A DNA stretch of 64,000 nucleotides from the NCBI RefSeq assembly GCF_000720185.1, contig NZ_JOIY01000044.1:1-64000 (forward strand), in the 5' to 3' direction. Positions 1 to 8,070 of this stretch are shown piece by piece. Every line of letters begins with the position of its first letter. Position 1 is the stretch's first letter. Source of the DNA: Streptomyces sp. NRRL S-340. GTDB taxonomy: Bacteria; Actinomycetota; Actinomycetes; Streptomycetales; Streptomycetaceae. The notes beneath the pieces are model-generated. The model saw only the letters and a program-made list of their open reading frames with translations, made no database searches and was not told where the DNA came from. The position numbers were made by a program, and so were the translations under genes.

Positions 1-2621
1 GTCCGGGGGCGAGGGCGGGGGCGGGGGCGGCGGGCGAACAGCGGCAGGGTCAGTTCGGCCGCGTGTGCCCCGTCCGGCCCCTGGAGCCAGCGGCAGCCGG
101 CGGGACCGCCGTACCATTCCGTCATCGCGGCCGGTACGGGCCGCCGCAGTTCCTCGTGCAGCAGGAGCAGGTGCAGCGCGTCGTCCAGGTCCAGTGTCAG
201 GCGGTGGTCGGCACGGGTGAGGCGCAGGTGGCGGGGGACGCCCCACTGTTCGCGCCAGCGGGCGACCTCGCGGTGCCAGCGCCCGCCGGTGCCCTCGTTC
301 CGGCGGGCGGCCTCGCGCAGCGCCCGGTCGGGCAGCCAGCGCGCCGGGGACAGGACGGTCCGTCCGTGGCGGACGCGCGGCAGGGCCGGTGCCTGCGCCC
401 ACGGGCCCCAGTCCCAGGGAGCGCACCAGCCGCGCCCCTCGTGGCCGAGGTCCAGCAGGAAGCGGGCGGTGTCGGGCACATGGCCGGAGGCCGGGTTGAG
501 CATGCAGTACGACACCGGCCGTACGAGGGTGCCGGTCGGCGTGTGGACCAGGCGCAGGCGCTCCGTGTCGGCGTACACGGCCAGGTCCTCCAGCCGCAGG
601 TCACCGGCCCGGTCCGCCGCCGCGGGGCCGACGCCGAGGGGAATGCGGTGCGGCAGCCACTGGGGGACGGCGGTGACGTTGGCGGACCGGACGACTCGCG
701 GGCGGTAGGCGACGACCGCGGGTGTCCCGGGCCGGGGCTCCTGACGGGCGGTCGCCTCCTCGCCGTGCAGGACGGTGCGCCGGACGGCCGCTTCTCCGCC
801 GTCGAGGACGGGGACGAAGCGGCCGGAGGTGGCACCGGCCCGGGGGGAACCCGTGGGGGCGCCGAGCACCAGGGTGAACCGGCCGGCGCACAGTTCGTCC
901 CAGCCGGCCGCCGCCACCTCGGCCCCCAACTCCAGTGAGGGCGGCGGCCGGTGGGCTGGCTCGGGGGCCAGCGCGGTGACCGTGGCGTCGTCGAGCAGGA
1001 TCTCACCGGACCCGGAACGGGCCGCCGCCAGCAGGAGTTCGGCGAGTACGCCGTGCCCGGCGACCGCGCCGCGGGCGGCCGGGTCCCGGGCGAGGAAGTC
1101 CCGGGCAGCCGGTCCGGCCTGTCCGCGCTGCCCGCCCTGGCTGTCCTGTTCGCCGTGTTCGTCTTGTCCGTTCGGTTCCCCGCGCCCGGCGGCGCCCGCG
1201 CGCGTCCGGTAGGCGGCGGGCAGGCCGAGTCCGCGTGCCTCGTCGAGGAGTTCCCGGACCGGTACGGCGCGGTGGGTGCCGTACCGCTCCAGGAACTGCC
1301 GGTGGTACGGCCGCAGAGCGGGCGTGCCGGGCGCGTGCCGGGTGAGCCGCCACAGGACGCTCGCCGCGCGCTCGGCCTCCTCACCCACCGCGGTCGGCAG
1401 CACCAGCCGCGCGTCGAAGGCGAGGTCGCACTGCACCAGGTGGCCGGACGGCGCGAGAGCGCGCATGCGCTCGGTCACCTCGGCCAGCCGGGGCCCGCGC
1501 GCGGTGAGCGGTGCGGCGTCCAGTGCGCGCAGCGCGCCGCGTACCCCCGCCAGGGCCTCGGCGTCGGGGTGGCCCGAGCCGTCGAGACGCTCCAGGACGT
1601 GGTCGAGAGGGGTGAGGCAGTCGGGCGGCGGAACCAGGTCGCAGAGCAGGAAGCGTCCGGTCACAAGCCGGGCCACGACGTGGCCGATCTCCTCGCGCGT
1701 GGCCTGCGGGAAGGCCTCCTGGAGCCGCCGGACGAGTGCGGGGAAGGCGATGGGCTCGGCGGCGTACCGCAGGACGCTGCCGACGAGCCGGGTGTGGCGC
1801 ACGGAGTGGACGCGGCGCCGGGCGCCGTCCGCGTCGTGGTGGTCGACCAGGACGACCCTGCCGTCGCGGACGACGTGCAGCGGATCGGCGACCAGCCGCG
1901 AGCGGGCGACGAGTTCGGGGCAGGCGAGCAGGCCGTCCAGGACGGTGTCGAGCCAGGCGGCGTCGGGCCGGCTGACGGTGCGGTGGGCGGCACCGACCGT
2001 CCGGTGGGGCGCCGGTCCGAGGGAGGCGGCCGCGACACCGGCGAACAGGCCGAAGGGCGTGGGGCGATGGGTCATGCGCAGGTGGTACTTCAGTACGGAC
2101 AGCAGGATCCGCCGCAGCCTGCGGGGTGTGACCGTCCCGTGCGCCACCACGTCCGGCGCGGCCGTCAGGCGTCCTGCCGTCAGGCGTCCTGCCGTCTCCC
2201 GGCCTGTTGTATCCGGTGGGGCCGTCTCCGGCTCCGTCGGCGTCGGACCTGCCGTCACCCGCTCCGTCCTCGGACCCGCAGTCTGTGGCTCCGCCGGCGC
2301 CGGACGCACCGTCACCCGCTCCGCCGGAGCCGGGCCTGCGGTCTCGGGCGTCCCCGTCATCGGGGCCGCCGTCCGCGCCGCCGCGCACTTGGACAGGTCG
2401 TCGGCGAGGCTCGGGCTGGCCAGCCGGACCGCCGCGGTGAAGAGCGGGTCGGCGGCCAGCCGTGCGAGCCGCGCGCGCAGGGCGGCGGGGTCGTCGAGGT
2501 CGTCGAGGCCCCCGGGAGCCGGCTCCGCGCCGAGGCTTTCCCGGGGCGGGCCGGGCAGCGGGAGCGCCGCGGCACGCAGCAGGACGCTGCTGCCTGCCAC
2601 GAACACGTCGGTGTCGCCCAT
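1..2621 (-). CDS. Lantibiotic dehydratase (LanB, glutamylation domain), 3' end cut by the window edge
   Basis: An open minus-strand frame runs without a stop from about 2639 to the left edge (about 873 codons). It carries the LanB hallmark RPTPFGLFAGVA near residue 190 and ends at the edge with ELTLPLF followed by an Arg-Pro repeat, which looks like the end of the tRNA-dependent glutamylation domain (Lant_dehydr_N). LanB enzymes glutamylate Ser/Thr of a precursor; small LanB homologues (PEARLs) instead add amino acids to a peptide C-terminus. Whether an elimination (SpaB_C) domain follows lies outside the window, so the two cannot be told apart. I chose ATG 2621 because GGAGG lies 11 nt upstream; ATG 2639 is in frame. 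Residues about 83-163 are a degenerate Pro/Thr/Glu repeat insertion, which places the hallmark motif about 100 residues later than in NisB. The precursor gene lies 110 bp upstream on the same strand. Confidence 0.88.
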   Translation of the reverse strand, partial: MGDTDVFVAGSSVLLRAAALPLPGPPRESLGAEPAPGGLDDLDDPAALRARLARLAADPLFTAAVRLASPSLADDLSKCAAARTAAPMTGTPETAGPAPAERVTVRPAPAEPQTAGPRTERVTAGPTPTEPETAPPDTTGRETAGRLTAGRLTAAPDVVAHGTVTPRRLRRILLSVLKYHLRMTHRPTPFGLFAGVAAASLGPAPHRTVGAAHRTVSRPDAAWLDTVLDGLLACPELVARSRLVADPLHVVRDGRVVLVDHHDADGARRRVHSVRHTRLVGSVLRYAAEPIAFPALVRRLQEAFPQATREEIGHVVARLVTGRFLLCDLVPPPDCLTPLDHVLERLDGSGHPDAEALAGVRGALRALDAAPLTARGPRLAEVTERMRALAPSGHLVQCDLAFDARLVLPTAVGEEAERAASVLWRLTRHAPGTPALRPYHRQFLERYGTHRAVPVRELLDEARGLGLPAAYRTRAGAAGRGEPNGQDEHGEQDSQGGQRGQAGPAARDFLARDPAARGAVAGHGVLAELLLAAARSGSGEILLDDATVTALAPEPAHRPPPSLELGAEVAAAGWDELCAGRFTLVLGAPTGSPRAGATSGRFVPVLDGGEAAVRRTVLHGEEATARQEPRPGTPAVVAYRPRVVRSANVTAVPQWLPHRIPLGVGPAAADRAGDLRLEDLAVYADTERLRLVHTPTGTLVRPVSYCMLNPASGHVPDTARFLLDLGHEGRGWCAPWDWGPWAQAPALPRVRHGRTVLSPARWLPDRALREAARRNEGTGGRWHREVARWREQWGVPRHLRLTRADHRLTLDLDDALHLLLLHEELRRPVPAAMTEWYGGPAGCRWLQGPDGAHAAELTLPLFARRPRPRPRPR

Positions 2622-2731
2622 GGGCGGGCCTGCCTCCATCCTGGCCTGGTCGGGGAACCACCGCCGGCCCGGCGGGAGGGACCGGCACCGGTGGCCGGCA
2701 TCAGCCCTCCCGCCGGACTCGCCACGGGGGT

Positions 2732-2908
2732 TCAGCAGTCGTAGTAGGTGGGCGGGCAGGCCAGGCAGGTGCCCGTGCCGGTGAAGGTCGCGGGGTGCGG
2801 GCCGGGCCCGGCCACGTCCTCCGCCTCCACGTCCAGCCGCAGGTCGAGGTCGAGGTCCAGGTCGAGGTCCCGGTCCAGGGCGGGCTCCGGGCTCACGGTG
2901 CGGGCCAT
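2732..2908 (-). CDS. RiPP precursor peptide (lanthipeptide/FxLD-like)
   Basis: This gene encodes 58 residues. ATG 2908 is preceded by AGGAAGGAAA at good spacing, so I prefer it to an upstream in-frame ATG at 3031. The leader (residues 1-37) is acidic with an LDLDLD repeat and an LRLDVEAED stretch resembling leaders of FxLD-type lanthipeptides. The tail from about residue 38 has Thr at 41, 43, 45, 47 and 54, Cys at 48, 51 and 58, and ends Tyr-Tyr-Asp-Cys. Thr next to Cys fits Dhb formation and thioether rings by LanB/LanC chemistry, but no cyclase gene is in the window. A GPGP stretch at residues 34-37 could mark the leader/core boundary. The LanB gene directly downstream on the same strand supports the call. 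Product and modifications are inferred. Confidence 0.8.
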   Translation of the reverse strand: MARTVSPEPALDRDLDLDLDLDLRLDVEAEDVAGPGPHPATFTGTGTCLACPPTYYDC

Positions 2909-2950
2909 GTCGTTTCCTTCCTGAGAGGTTCCTGAAGGTCTCGGATCGAG

Positions 2951-2986
2951 CGGCAGCGATGCTAGGAGCCTTCGGTTTCGGTTCCG
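2951..2986 (-). promoter_or_regulatory. Candidate promoter of the precursor gene
   Basis: On the minus strand a TAGCAT hexamer (2964-2959) fits an actinobacterial -10. CGGAAC (2986-2981) sits about 16 bp upstream, like an ECF-type GGAAC -35. This would give a leader of roughly 43 nt before ATG 2908. It is a motif match only. Confidence 0.3.
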
Positions 2987-2999
2987 GCCGAAGTGTGTT

Positions 3000-3110
3000 C
3001 CATCCGCTGTCATGGATGCGTTTTGCGCCAAGTTGCCGACGAGCGTCCGCTGTAGTTGTCAGCGACGGCCCAGCCGTGCTTATGCTCACCAACGGCACCA
3101 TCCGCTGTAG
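3000..3110 (+). promoter_or_regulatory. Three direct copies of TCCGCTGT in the divergent promoter region
   Basis: The 377-bp gap between the precursor and the capA-like gene (2909-3285) holds the octamer TCCGCTGT at 3003, 3046 and 3101. The outer two share the longer CCATCCGCTGT. Clustered direct copies in a divergent promoter suggest binding sites for a regulator. The same octamer occurs as an inverted pair (11406, 11454) in front of the XRE gene. Confidence 0.4.
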
Positions 3111-3137
3111 CGAACGGCCGTCGGGTTCCTCGACCGC

Positions 3138-3200
3138 TCGAGTCCATCGAGTCCGTCGAGCCCGTCCGGGCCGTCAAGTTCATCGCGTTCACCGAGTCCG
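3138..3200 (+). repeat. Degenerate 9-bp tandem repeat in the divergent promoter region
   Basis: Seven consecutive 9-mers of the form TCGAGTCCG (with variants such as TCAAGTTCA and CCGAGTCCG) run head to tail just upstream of the inverted repeat at 3204. I see no coding role for them. Confidence 0.6.
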
Positions 3201-3203
3201 TCC

Positions 3204-3230
3204 GGTACTCGCGAGCACTCAGCGAGTACC
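3204..3230. promoter_or_regulatory. Inverted repeat, candidate operator of the capA-like gene
   Basis: Nine-base arms GGTACTCGC (3204-3212) and GCGAGTACC (3222-3230) are separated by 9 bp. A second small palindrome CTCGCGAG (3208-3215) overlaps the left arm. It lies about 55 bp upstream of the chosen start of the capA-like gene, so it could be an operator or a 5' leader hairpin. Confidence 0.45.
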
Positions 3231-3285
3231 TGGCGAATGTCCAGCCAACACCCGCGCCGAAATGGTCAAGGGGGCCGTGCCGTTC

Positions 3286-4491
3286 ATGGACGAGTTGCAG
3301 ATCGTCGCCGTCGGGGACGTCTTCGTGCACCGGGAACGACCCGAGGAGGCGTTCCAGCACGTCAGCAGTGCCTTCCAGCAGGCGGACACGACGTTCGCCA
3401 ACCTGGAGGGCGTCTACTGCACCACGCAGGAGCGCGCCCCCAGCGCGGGCGTCCCCGTCATCGCCGATCCCTCCCACGCCCGCGGTGTCGCCGGTGCCGG
3501 CGTCGACGTCGTCTCCCTCGCGAACAACCACAGCCTCGACGGGGGGACCCTCGCCCTGCTGGAGACCCGCGCGCTGATGCGCGGCTCAGGTGTGGCCACG
3601 GCGGGGGCCGGGGAGAACCGGGAGGACGCGCACCGGCCGGCCGTGCTCGACACCCGCAGGGGCCGCGTCGCCGTCCTCGCCTACGCCTCCGTCTTCCCCT
3701 GCGGGTACGAGGCCCGTCCCGGAGTTCCGGGACTCGCCCCGCTGCGGGCGAGCACCCTCTACACCCCGTGGGAGACCAACGAGTGGAATCCGGGGCTGCT
3801 GCCCCGGGTCACCACCGTGCCCGACGAGGGGGACATGGAGGTGCTGCGCGAGGACGTGGCACGGGCCCGCGACCAGGCGGACGTGGTGCTCGCCAGTTTC
3901 CACTGGGGCGACTTCACCCGGCCCTACGTCCTCACCGATCACGAGACGCGCACCGCGCGCGCCGCCATCGACGCGGGCGCGGACGCCGTCCTGGGCCACC
4001 ACCACCACCTCTTGCGCGGCATCGAGTTCCACCGCGGACGGCCCATCTTCTACGGCCTGGGGCACTTCGCCTTCGACCTGCCCGGCCTGGAGGAACGGCT
4101 GCGGAAATCCGCCTACCTCGGCCGCGGTGACGCTCGGCTGCGCCGCGAGAGCGCCCGGCGTTTCGGCGAGTTCCGTATCGGACCCCGCGAGGGGCATCCG
4201 CTGCTCCCCTTCCATCCCGACGGCCGGCTCACCGGCTTCGCCCTCATCGGGTGGGCCGACGGCTCGATCCGCGCCGGGTTCGCCCCGTGCGTCCTCGGCC
4301 CGGACAACAGCCCCCGCCCGGTGGCCGCCTCCACACCCGAGGGCAAGGAGGTCATCGACTACCTGGAGCGCGCCTGCGCGTACGAGGAACTGCCCACGCG
4401 CTTCGAGCGGGACGCCTACACCTTCCACGGCATCCACGTCACGGCCGTACGTCCCGCCGACCGGCCGGCCGCGCCGCGCACCTCGGCCTGA
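3286..4491 (+). CDS. CapA-family protein (metallophosphatase-like fold)
   Basis: This gene encodes 401 residues. It shows the CapA/PgsA family signature in order: VAVGDVFVHR at the start, FANLEGVY, SLANNHSLD, VLASFHWGD, GHHHHLLRG and YGLGHFAFD. The conserved Asp, Glu, Asn-His and His residues are the metal-site positions of the calcineurin-like fold. There is no signal peptide or membrane anchor, unlike PgsA for capsule polyglutamate, so a soluble tailoring role is more likely here. ATG 3286 is chosen for AAGGGGG 11 nt upstream and because the family core begins right after it; GTG 3277 and ATG 3262 are in frame. It is the first gene of the plus-strand arm divergent from the precursor. What it acts on is unknown. 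Confidence 0.8.
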   Translation: MDELQIVAVGDVFVHRERPEEAFQHVSSAFQQADTTFANLEGVYCTTQERAPSAGVPVIADPSHARGVAGAGVDVVSLANNHSLDGGTLALLETRALMRGSGVATAGAGENREDAHRPAVLDTRRGRVAVLAYASVFPCGYEARPGVPGLAPLRASTLYTPWETNEWNPGLLPRVTTVPDEGDMEVLREDVARARDQADVVLASFHWGDFTRPYVLTDHETRTARAAIDAGADAVLGHHHHLLRGIEFHRGRPIFYGLGHFAFDLPGLEERLRKSAYLGRGDARLRRESARRFGEFRIGPREGHPLLPFHPDGRLTGFALIGWADGSIRAGFAPCVLGPDNSPRPVAASTPEGKEVIDYLERACAYEELPTRFERDAYTFHGIHVTAVRPADRPAAPRTSA

Positions 4492-4559
4492 ACGGCACCC
4501 ACCACCCGCGCCGCACCCGGGCCTGAACGGCACACCCCAGGCACCGACCCCGTCCACAC

Positions 4560-4628
<69 letters not shown>

Positions 4629-4641
4629 GGAAAGGTCATCC

Positions 4642-5523
4642 ATGTCGGATCGCAAGCGCTACACCGCCACGGAAACCGGCGAGGACTACTACTGGCAGCG
4701 GGTGCGCCGCAACCTGGGCTGGCTGGGCAACACCCCGGAGGAACAGAAGGAGCGCCAGCTCAAGCTGAAGAACGCCGTCATAGGCATCGCCGGCGTCGGC
4801 GGCATCGGCGGGGCCACGGCGGACCGTCTGGTCCGCATGGGTGTGCAGAACCTGAAGCTGGCCGACCCGGACACCTTCGAGGTCTCCAACATCAACCGCC
4901 AGTACGGCGCGAGCATAGACACCGTAGGCCGCAACAAGGCCGAGGTCGTCGCCGAGGCCGTCTACCGGACCACCCGCGACGTCAACATCGACGTGTACCC
5001 CGAGGGCATCACCGAGGACATCGTCGACGAGTTCTTCGAGGGCTGCGACTACGTCCTGGACAAGATCGAGATCTACGAGATCGAGGCCCGCTACACGCTG
5101 CACCGGGCCTTCCGCCGCTCCGAGCGCTGCCGGTTCATGATGTGCACCCCCGTGTTCGGACACCGCACGTTCTTCTTCAAGTGGACGCGGGACTCCATGA
5201 CGGCCGAGGAGTACTTCGGCGTCCCCGACGGCGAGGAGATGAACGAGAAGAACGCCGAGCAGCTCATCAGCAGGTTCATCCCGGAGATGCCGGACTACCC
5301 GGACCGGTCCGTGCTGGACGACTGGTTCGTCAAGGAGCGCGAGTGCCCGATCTTCGCGGGCACCCCGCCGCTGGCCCAGGGCATGCTCGCCTCCCGGCTG
5401 GGACAGGCCATCACGGGCCTCGACGAGCTGCCCGGCTCCGTGCCGCTGCCCGTCATGCCCGGTTACGCGATGCTCGACACCCAGAAGTGGGTGGCGAAGA
5501 CGGTGGAGGGCCAGTGGTGGTGA
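4642..5523 (+). CDS. ThiF/MoeB/HesA-type E1-like adenylating enzyme
   Basis: This gene encodes 293 residues. It has the Rossmann P-loop GVGGIG (51-56), an acidic residue after the next strand (LADPDTFEV), the arginine-finger motif NINRQ (83-87), Lys99 and Asp136/140. This is the full ATP-adenylation set of the E1 superfamily. The CxxC zinc pairs of ThiF/MoeB and an obvious transfer cysteine loop are absent, as in RiPP E1 enzymes such as MccB. E1-like proteins adenylate a C-terminal carboxylate, so in this locus it may activate the precursor C-terminus or an amino-acid side chain; that is inference. GAAAGG lies 8 nt before the ATG. Its stop overlaps the start of the carbamoyltransferase-like gene, so the two are probably made together. 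Confidence 0.88.
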   Translation: MSDRKRYTATETGEDYYWQRVRRNLGWLGNTPEEQKERQLKLKNAVIGIAGVGGIGGATADRLVRMGVQNLKLADPDTFEVSNINRQYGASIDTVGRNKAEVVAEAVYRTTRDVNIDVYPEGITEDIVDEFFEGCDYVLDKIEIYEIEARYTLHRAFRRSERCRFMMCTPVFGHRTFFFKWTRDSMTAEEYFGVPDGEEMNEKNAEQLISRFIPEMPDYPDRSVLDDWFVKERECPIFAGTPPLAQGMLASRLGQAITGLDELPGSVPLPVMPGYAMLDTQKWVAKTVEGQWW

Positions 5524-6518
5524 CGCAGCAGCTGATGTCCGCCCAGGCGCCGCCGGCGCCCCCCGCCACCGGCCTGCCCCGGCACGCCGTGTCACTGTCC
5601 TCCTGGCGGCGCGCCGACTACGAGCGGGTGTGGGAGCGGGCCGAGTGGATGCTGGGCAGCTCCACGGAGACCCTGGCCCGCACGGCCCCCGGCGCACTCC
5701 TCGGCGTGCTCTTCTACCAGAACAGCACCCGCACCCGGCTCAGCTTCGAGGTGGCGGCCCGGCGCATCGGCGGCTCGTCCGTCGGCTTCTGCGACGTGAC
5801 GACCACCCGGGCCGGCGACTTCTACCAGGAGTCCCTGGAGGACACCGTGCGCGTCATAGGCTCCTACGCCGACATCCTGGTGCTGCGGCACACCGACGAC
5901 GACGCGGCGGAGCGGGCGGCGGCCGTGTCACCGGTGCCCGTCGTCAGCGCCGGCACCGGCGACCGCGAGCACCCGACCCAGGCCATGCTCGACCTGTGGG
6001 TGCTCCGCTCCAAGCTGGACAGCCTGACGGGCGTCACCGTGGGCTACGTCGGCGACCCGGCCTGCCGCTACGCCCGCTCGCTCGTGCACGGGCTCGCCAC
6101 GTTCCACGCCGCGGGGATCGTCTTCCTCTCCCCGGACGGCACGCGGGTCCCCGACGACGTGCGGGCCACCCTGGCCAGGGCCAGGATGAGCTGGCGTACG
6201 GCGGGGTCGGCCACCGAACTGCTGCGCGCCGTCGACGCGGTGACCATCATCCCGTTCGAGCTGTCCGACTTCCACGAGAGCGCCGTACGCTCCCACACCC
6301 GGTCGGCGCGGCTCGACCAGCGGTTCGTGTTCGACGCCGGGCTGCTCAGCCGGACGGGCACGGGCGTGCCGCTCATCCACACCGGGCCGCGCGGTCCGGA
6401 GCTGCCTCCGGAGACGGACGACCTGCCGAACGTGCACTATTTCGAGGGCGTCACCAAGGGCGTCCACCTCCGGGCGGCCCTGCTGGCCGAACTCCTCGCC
6501 GGTCACCGCCGCCGGTAG
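5520..6518 (+). CDS. Aspartate/ornithine carbamoyltransferase-family protein
   Basis: This gene encodes 332 residues. It has the carbamoyl-phosphate site STRTR (69-73, in NSTRTRLSFE) and HPTQAMLDL (151-159), both intact. The second-substrate half is divergent: neither the ornithine HCLP motif nor a standard aspartate-site loop is obvious. It is therefore probably not a housekeeping pyrB or argF but a carbamoyltransferase with its own acceptor. GTG 5520 overlaps the E1-like stop (GTGA), with GGAGGG at 5505-5510; GTG 5517 is an equal alternative. Coupling to the E1 gene argues that both act on the same product. A strong hairpin follows the stop. Confidence 0.82.
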   Translation: MTQQLMSAQAPPAPPATGLPRHAVSLSSWRRADYERVWERAEWMLGSSTETLARTAPGALLGVLFYQNSTRTRLSFEVAARRIGGSSVGFCDVTTTRAGDFYQESLEDTVRVIGSYADILVLRHTDDDAAERAAAVSPVPVVSAGTGDREHPTQAMLDLWVLRSKLDSLTGVTVGYVGDPACRYARSLVHGLATFHAAGIVFLSPDGTRVPDDVRATLARARMSWRTAGSATELLRAVDAVTIIPFELSDFHESAVRSHTRSARLDQRFVFDAGLLSRTGTGVPLIHTGPRGPELPPETDDLPNVHYFEGVTKGVHLRAALLAELLAGHRRR

Positions 6519-6533
6519 CGCGCCGCGGCCGAC

Positions 6534-6595
6534 GCCGCCGGTACGGCGGCGGACCGCGACGGGCCGTGCCGGGGCAGCGTGCCCCGGCACGGCCC
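6534..6595. terminator. Two adjacent GC hairpins after the carbamoyltransferase gene
   Basis: A small stem GCCGCCG/CGGCGGC (6534-6540, 6544-6550) precedes a perfect 16-bp stem (6561-6576 with 6580-6595, loop GCG). There is no U tract, as is usual in actinomycetes. It could end transcription or damp expression of the FAD oxidase 43 bp downstream. Confidence 0.7.
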
Positions 6596-6637
6596 CACCG
6601 CTGCCCGCCACACCCCTCCCGACGAGGAGAACTCCCC

Positions 6638-8065
6638 ATGCCTGAAGACCCGTTGGGTGACACCCTCACGGCGGCGCTGCGCGCCCGCGCCCCGCAGTGC
6701 CGCGTCCTGACCGGCGCGGAGGTGACCGAGGGCCATCTGCGCGACGAGGCGGCGGGAGCACCCTTCGGGCGGGCCCGGGCCGTGGCGCTGCCCCAGGACA
6801 CCTCCCAGGTGTCCGCCGTCGTGCGCACCTGCGCCGAACTCGGTGTGCCGATCGTTCCGCGCGGGGCGGGCACGGGACTGTCCGGCGGCGCCAACGCCGT
6901 CGAGGGCTGTCTGGTGCTCGCCACCGAACGCATGGACCGGGTGCTCCGCGTCGACGTGGACGACCACACCGCGACCGTGCAGCCGGGCGTCGTCAACGAC
7001 GACCTCAAACGGGTCTGCGCCGGGCACGGCCTGTGGTACCCGCCCGACCCGGCGAGTTCCGCGTGGTCGACGATCGGCGGCAACGTCGCGACCAACGCCG
7101 GGGGCATCTGCTGCGTGAAGTACGGGGTCACCCGCGACTACGTCCTGGGCCTGGAGGCCGTCGTCGCCGACGGTACGGCGGTGCGGCTGGGCGGCCGGAC
7201 GGTCAAGGGCGTGGCGGGGTACGACCTGCGCGGGCTGTTCACCGGCTCCGAGGGCACCCTCGGAGTGATCACCGAGGTGACGCTGCGGCTGCGGGTGCGC
7301 AGGCCCGAGCCGCCGGTGACGGTGGTCGGCCTCTTCGACGAGCTGACCGCGGCCGGGCGAGCCGTCGCGGCGGTCGCGGCCCGCGGACTGACCCCCGCCG
7401 CCCTCGAACTCGTCGACCGGCACTGCCTCCAGGCCGTGGACGAGTGGAAGCGCACGGGGCTGGAGCCCGGCGCCGCGGCCCTGCTGCTCGCCCGCAGCGA
7501 CGCCGGCGGCGGTGCCGCCGAGGAGGAGGGCCGGGCCCTGCTCGACTGCTTCCGGGGCGCGGGCGCCACCTGGGCCGACGTGTCCACCGACCCGGTCGAG
7601 GCCGACGCCCTCTTCGAGGCCCGGCGTCTGGCGTACCCCGCTCTGGCCCGCCGCGGGCCCGTCCTCACCGAGGACGTGTGCGTGCCCCGCAGCCGCGTCC
7701 CCGAGATGCTGGAGCGCATCGCAGGGATCTCCGCCTCCCGGGGCGTCGCCGTGGCCAACATCGCGCACGCAGGGGACGGCAACCTGCACCCCTTGATCAT
7801 CGTGCCCGGCCCCGACGAGGCGGCCCTCGCCCGCGTGCACGGCGTCTTCGAGGAACTGATGGACGCGGCGCTCGCCCTGGGCGGCACCGTGACCGCCGAG
7901 CACGGGGTGGGCCTGCTCAAACGCGGCGGACTGCGGCGTGAGTCGAGCGCCGCCGCCCTCGCCCTGCAGCACGCCGTGAAACGCGCCCTCGATCCCCGGG
8001 GCCTGTTCAACCCCGGCAAGGTCCTGGGCCCGGACCGGCCGTGGTCACCCGGCGCTGCGAGCTGA
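6638..8065 (+). CDS. FAD-linked oxidase, glycolate-oxidase GlcD-like
   Basis: This gene encodes 475 residues with a PCMH/FAD_binding_4 N-terminal domain, including VPRGAGTGLSGGA near residue 75 and SSAWSTIGGNVATNAGG. The FAD-oxidase C domain has HAGDGNLHP near residue 377 and ends with the typical LDPRGLFNPGK. Family members oxidise 2-hydroxy or amino acids with FAD. The length is normal for GlcD-like proteins. GAGGAG lies 9 nt before ATG 6638. It is on the same strand as the E1/carbamoyltransferase genes but separated by the 6534-6595 hairpins, so membership in the RiPP pathway is likely rather than certain. Confidence 0.88.
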   Translation: MPEDPLGDTLTAALRARAPQCRVLTGAEVTEGHLRDEAAGAPFGRARAVALPQDTSQVSAVVRTCAELGVPIVPRGAGTGLSGGANAVEGCLVLATERMDRVLRVDVDDHTATVQPGVVNDDLKRVCAGHGLWYPPDPASSAWSTIGGNVATNAGGICCVKYGVTRDYVLGLEAVVADGTAVRLGGRTVKGVAGYDLRGLFTGSEGTLGVITEVTLRLRVRRPEPPVTVVGLFDELTAAGRAVAAVAARGLTPAALELVDRHCLQAVDEWKRTGLEPGAAALLLARSDAGGGAAEEEGRALLDCFRGAGATWADVSTDPVEADALFEARRLAYPALARRGPVLTEDVCVPRSRVPEMLERIAGISASRGVAVANIAHAGDGNLHPLIIVPGPDEAALARVHGVFEELMDAALALGGTVTAEHGVGLLKRGGLRRESSAAALALQHAVKRALDPRGLFNPGKVLGPDRPWSPGAAS

Positions 8066-8070
8066 CAACG

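Noticed and set aside
63..938. Plus-strand frame of 291 codons, and 951-2744
   Set aside because: Composition shadows of the LanB gene on the other strand; no motif.
1381..2688. Minus-strand frame of 435 codons (and 197-1384)
   Set aside because: Arg/Pro/Ala-rich, no domain; it overlaps the true LanB frame, which is offset and continues past the window edge.
3010..3531. Minus-strand frame of 173 codons across the divergent promoter
   Set aside because: Antisense to the capA-like gene; its apparent repeats come from the 9-bp DNA repeat.
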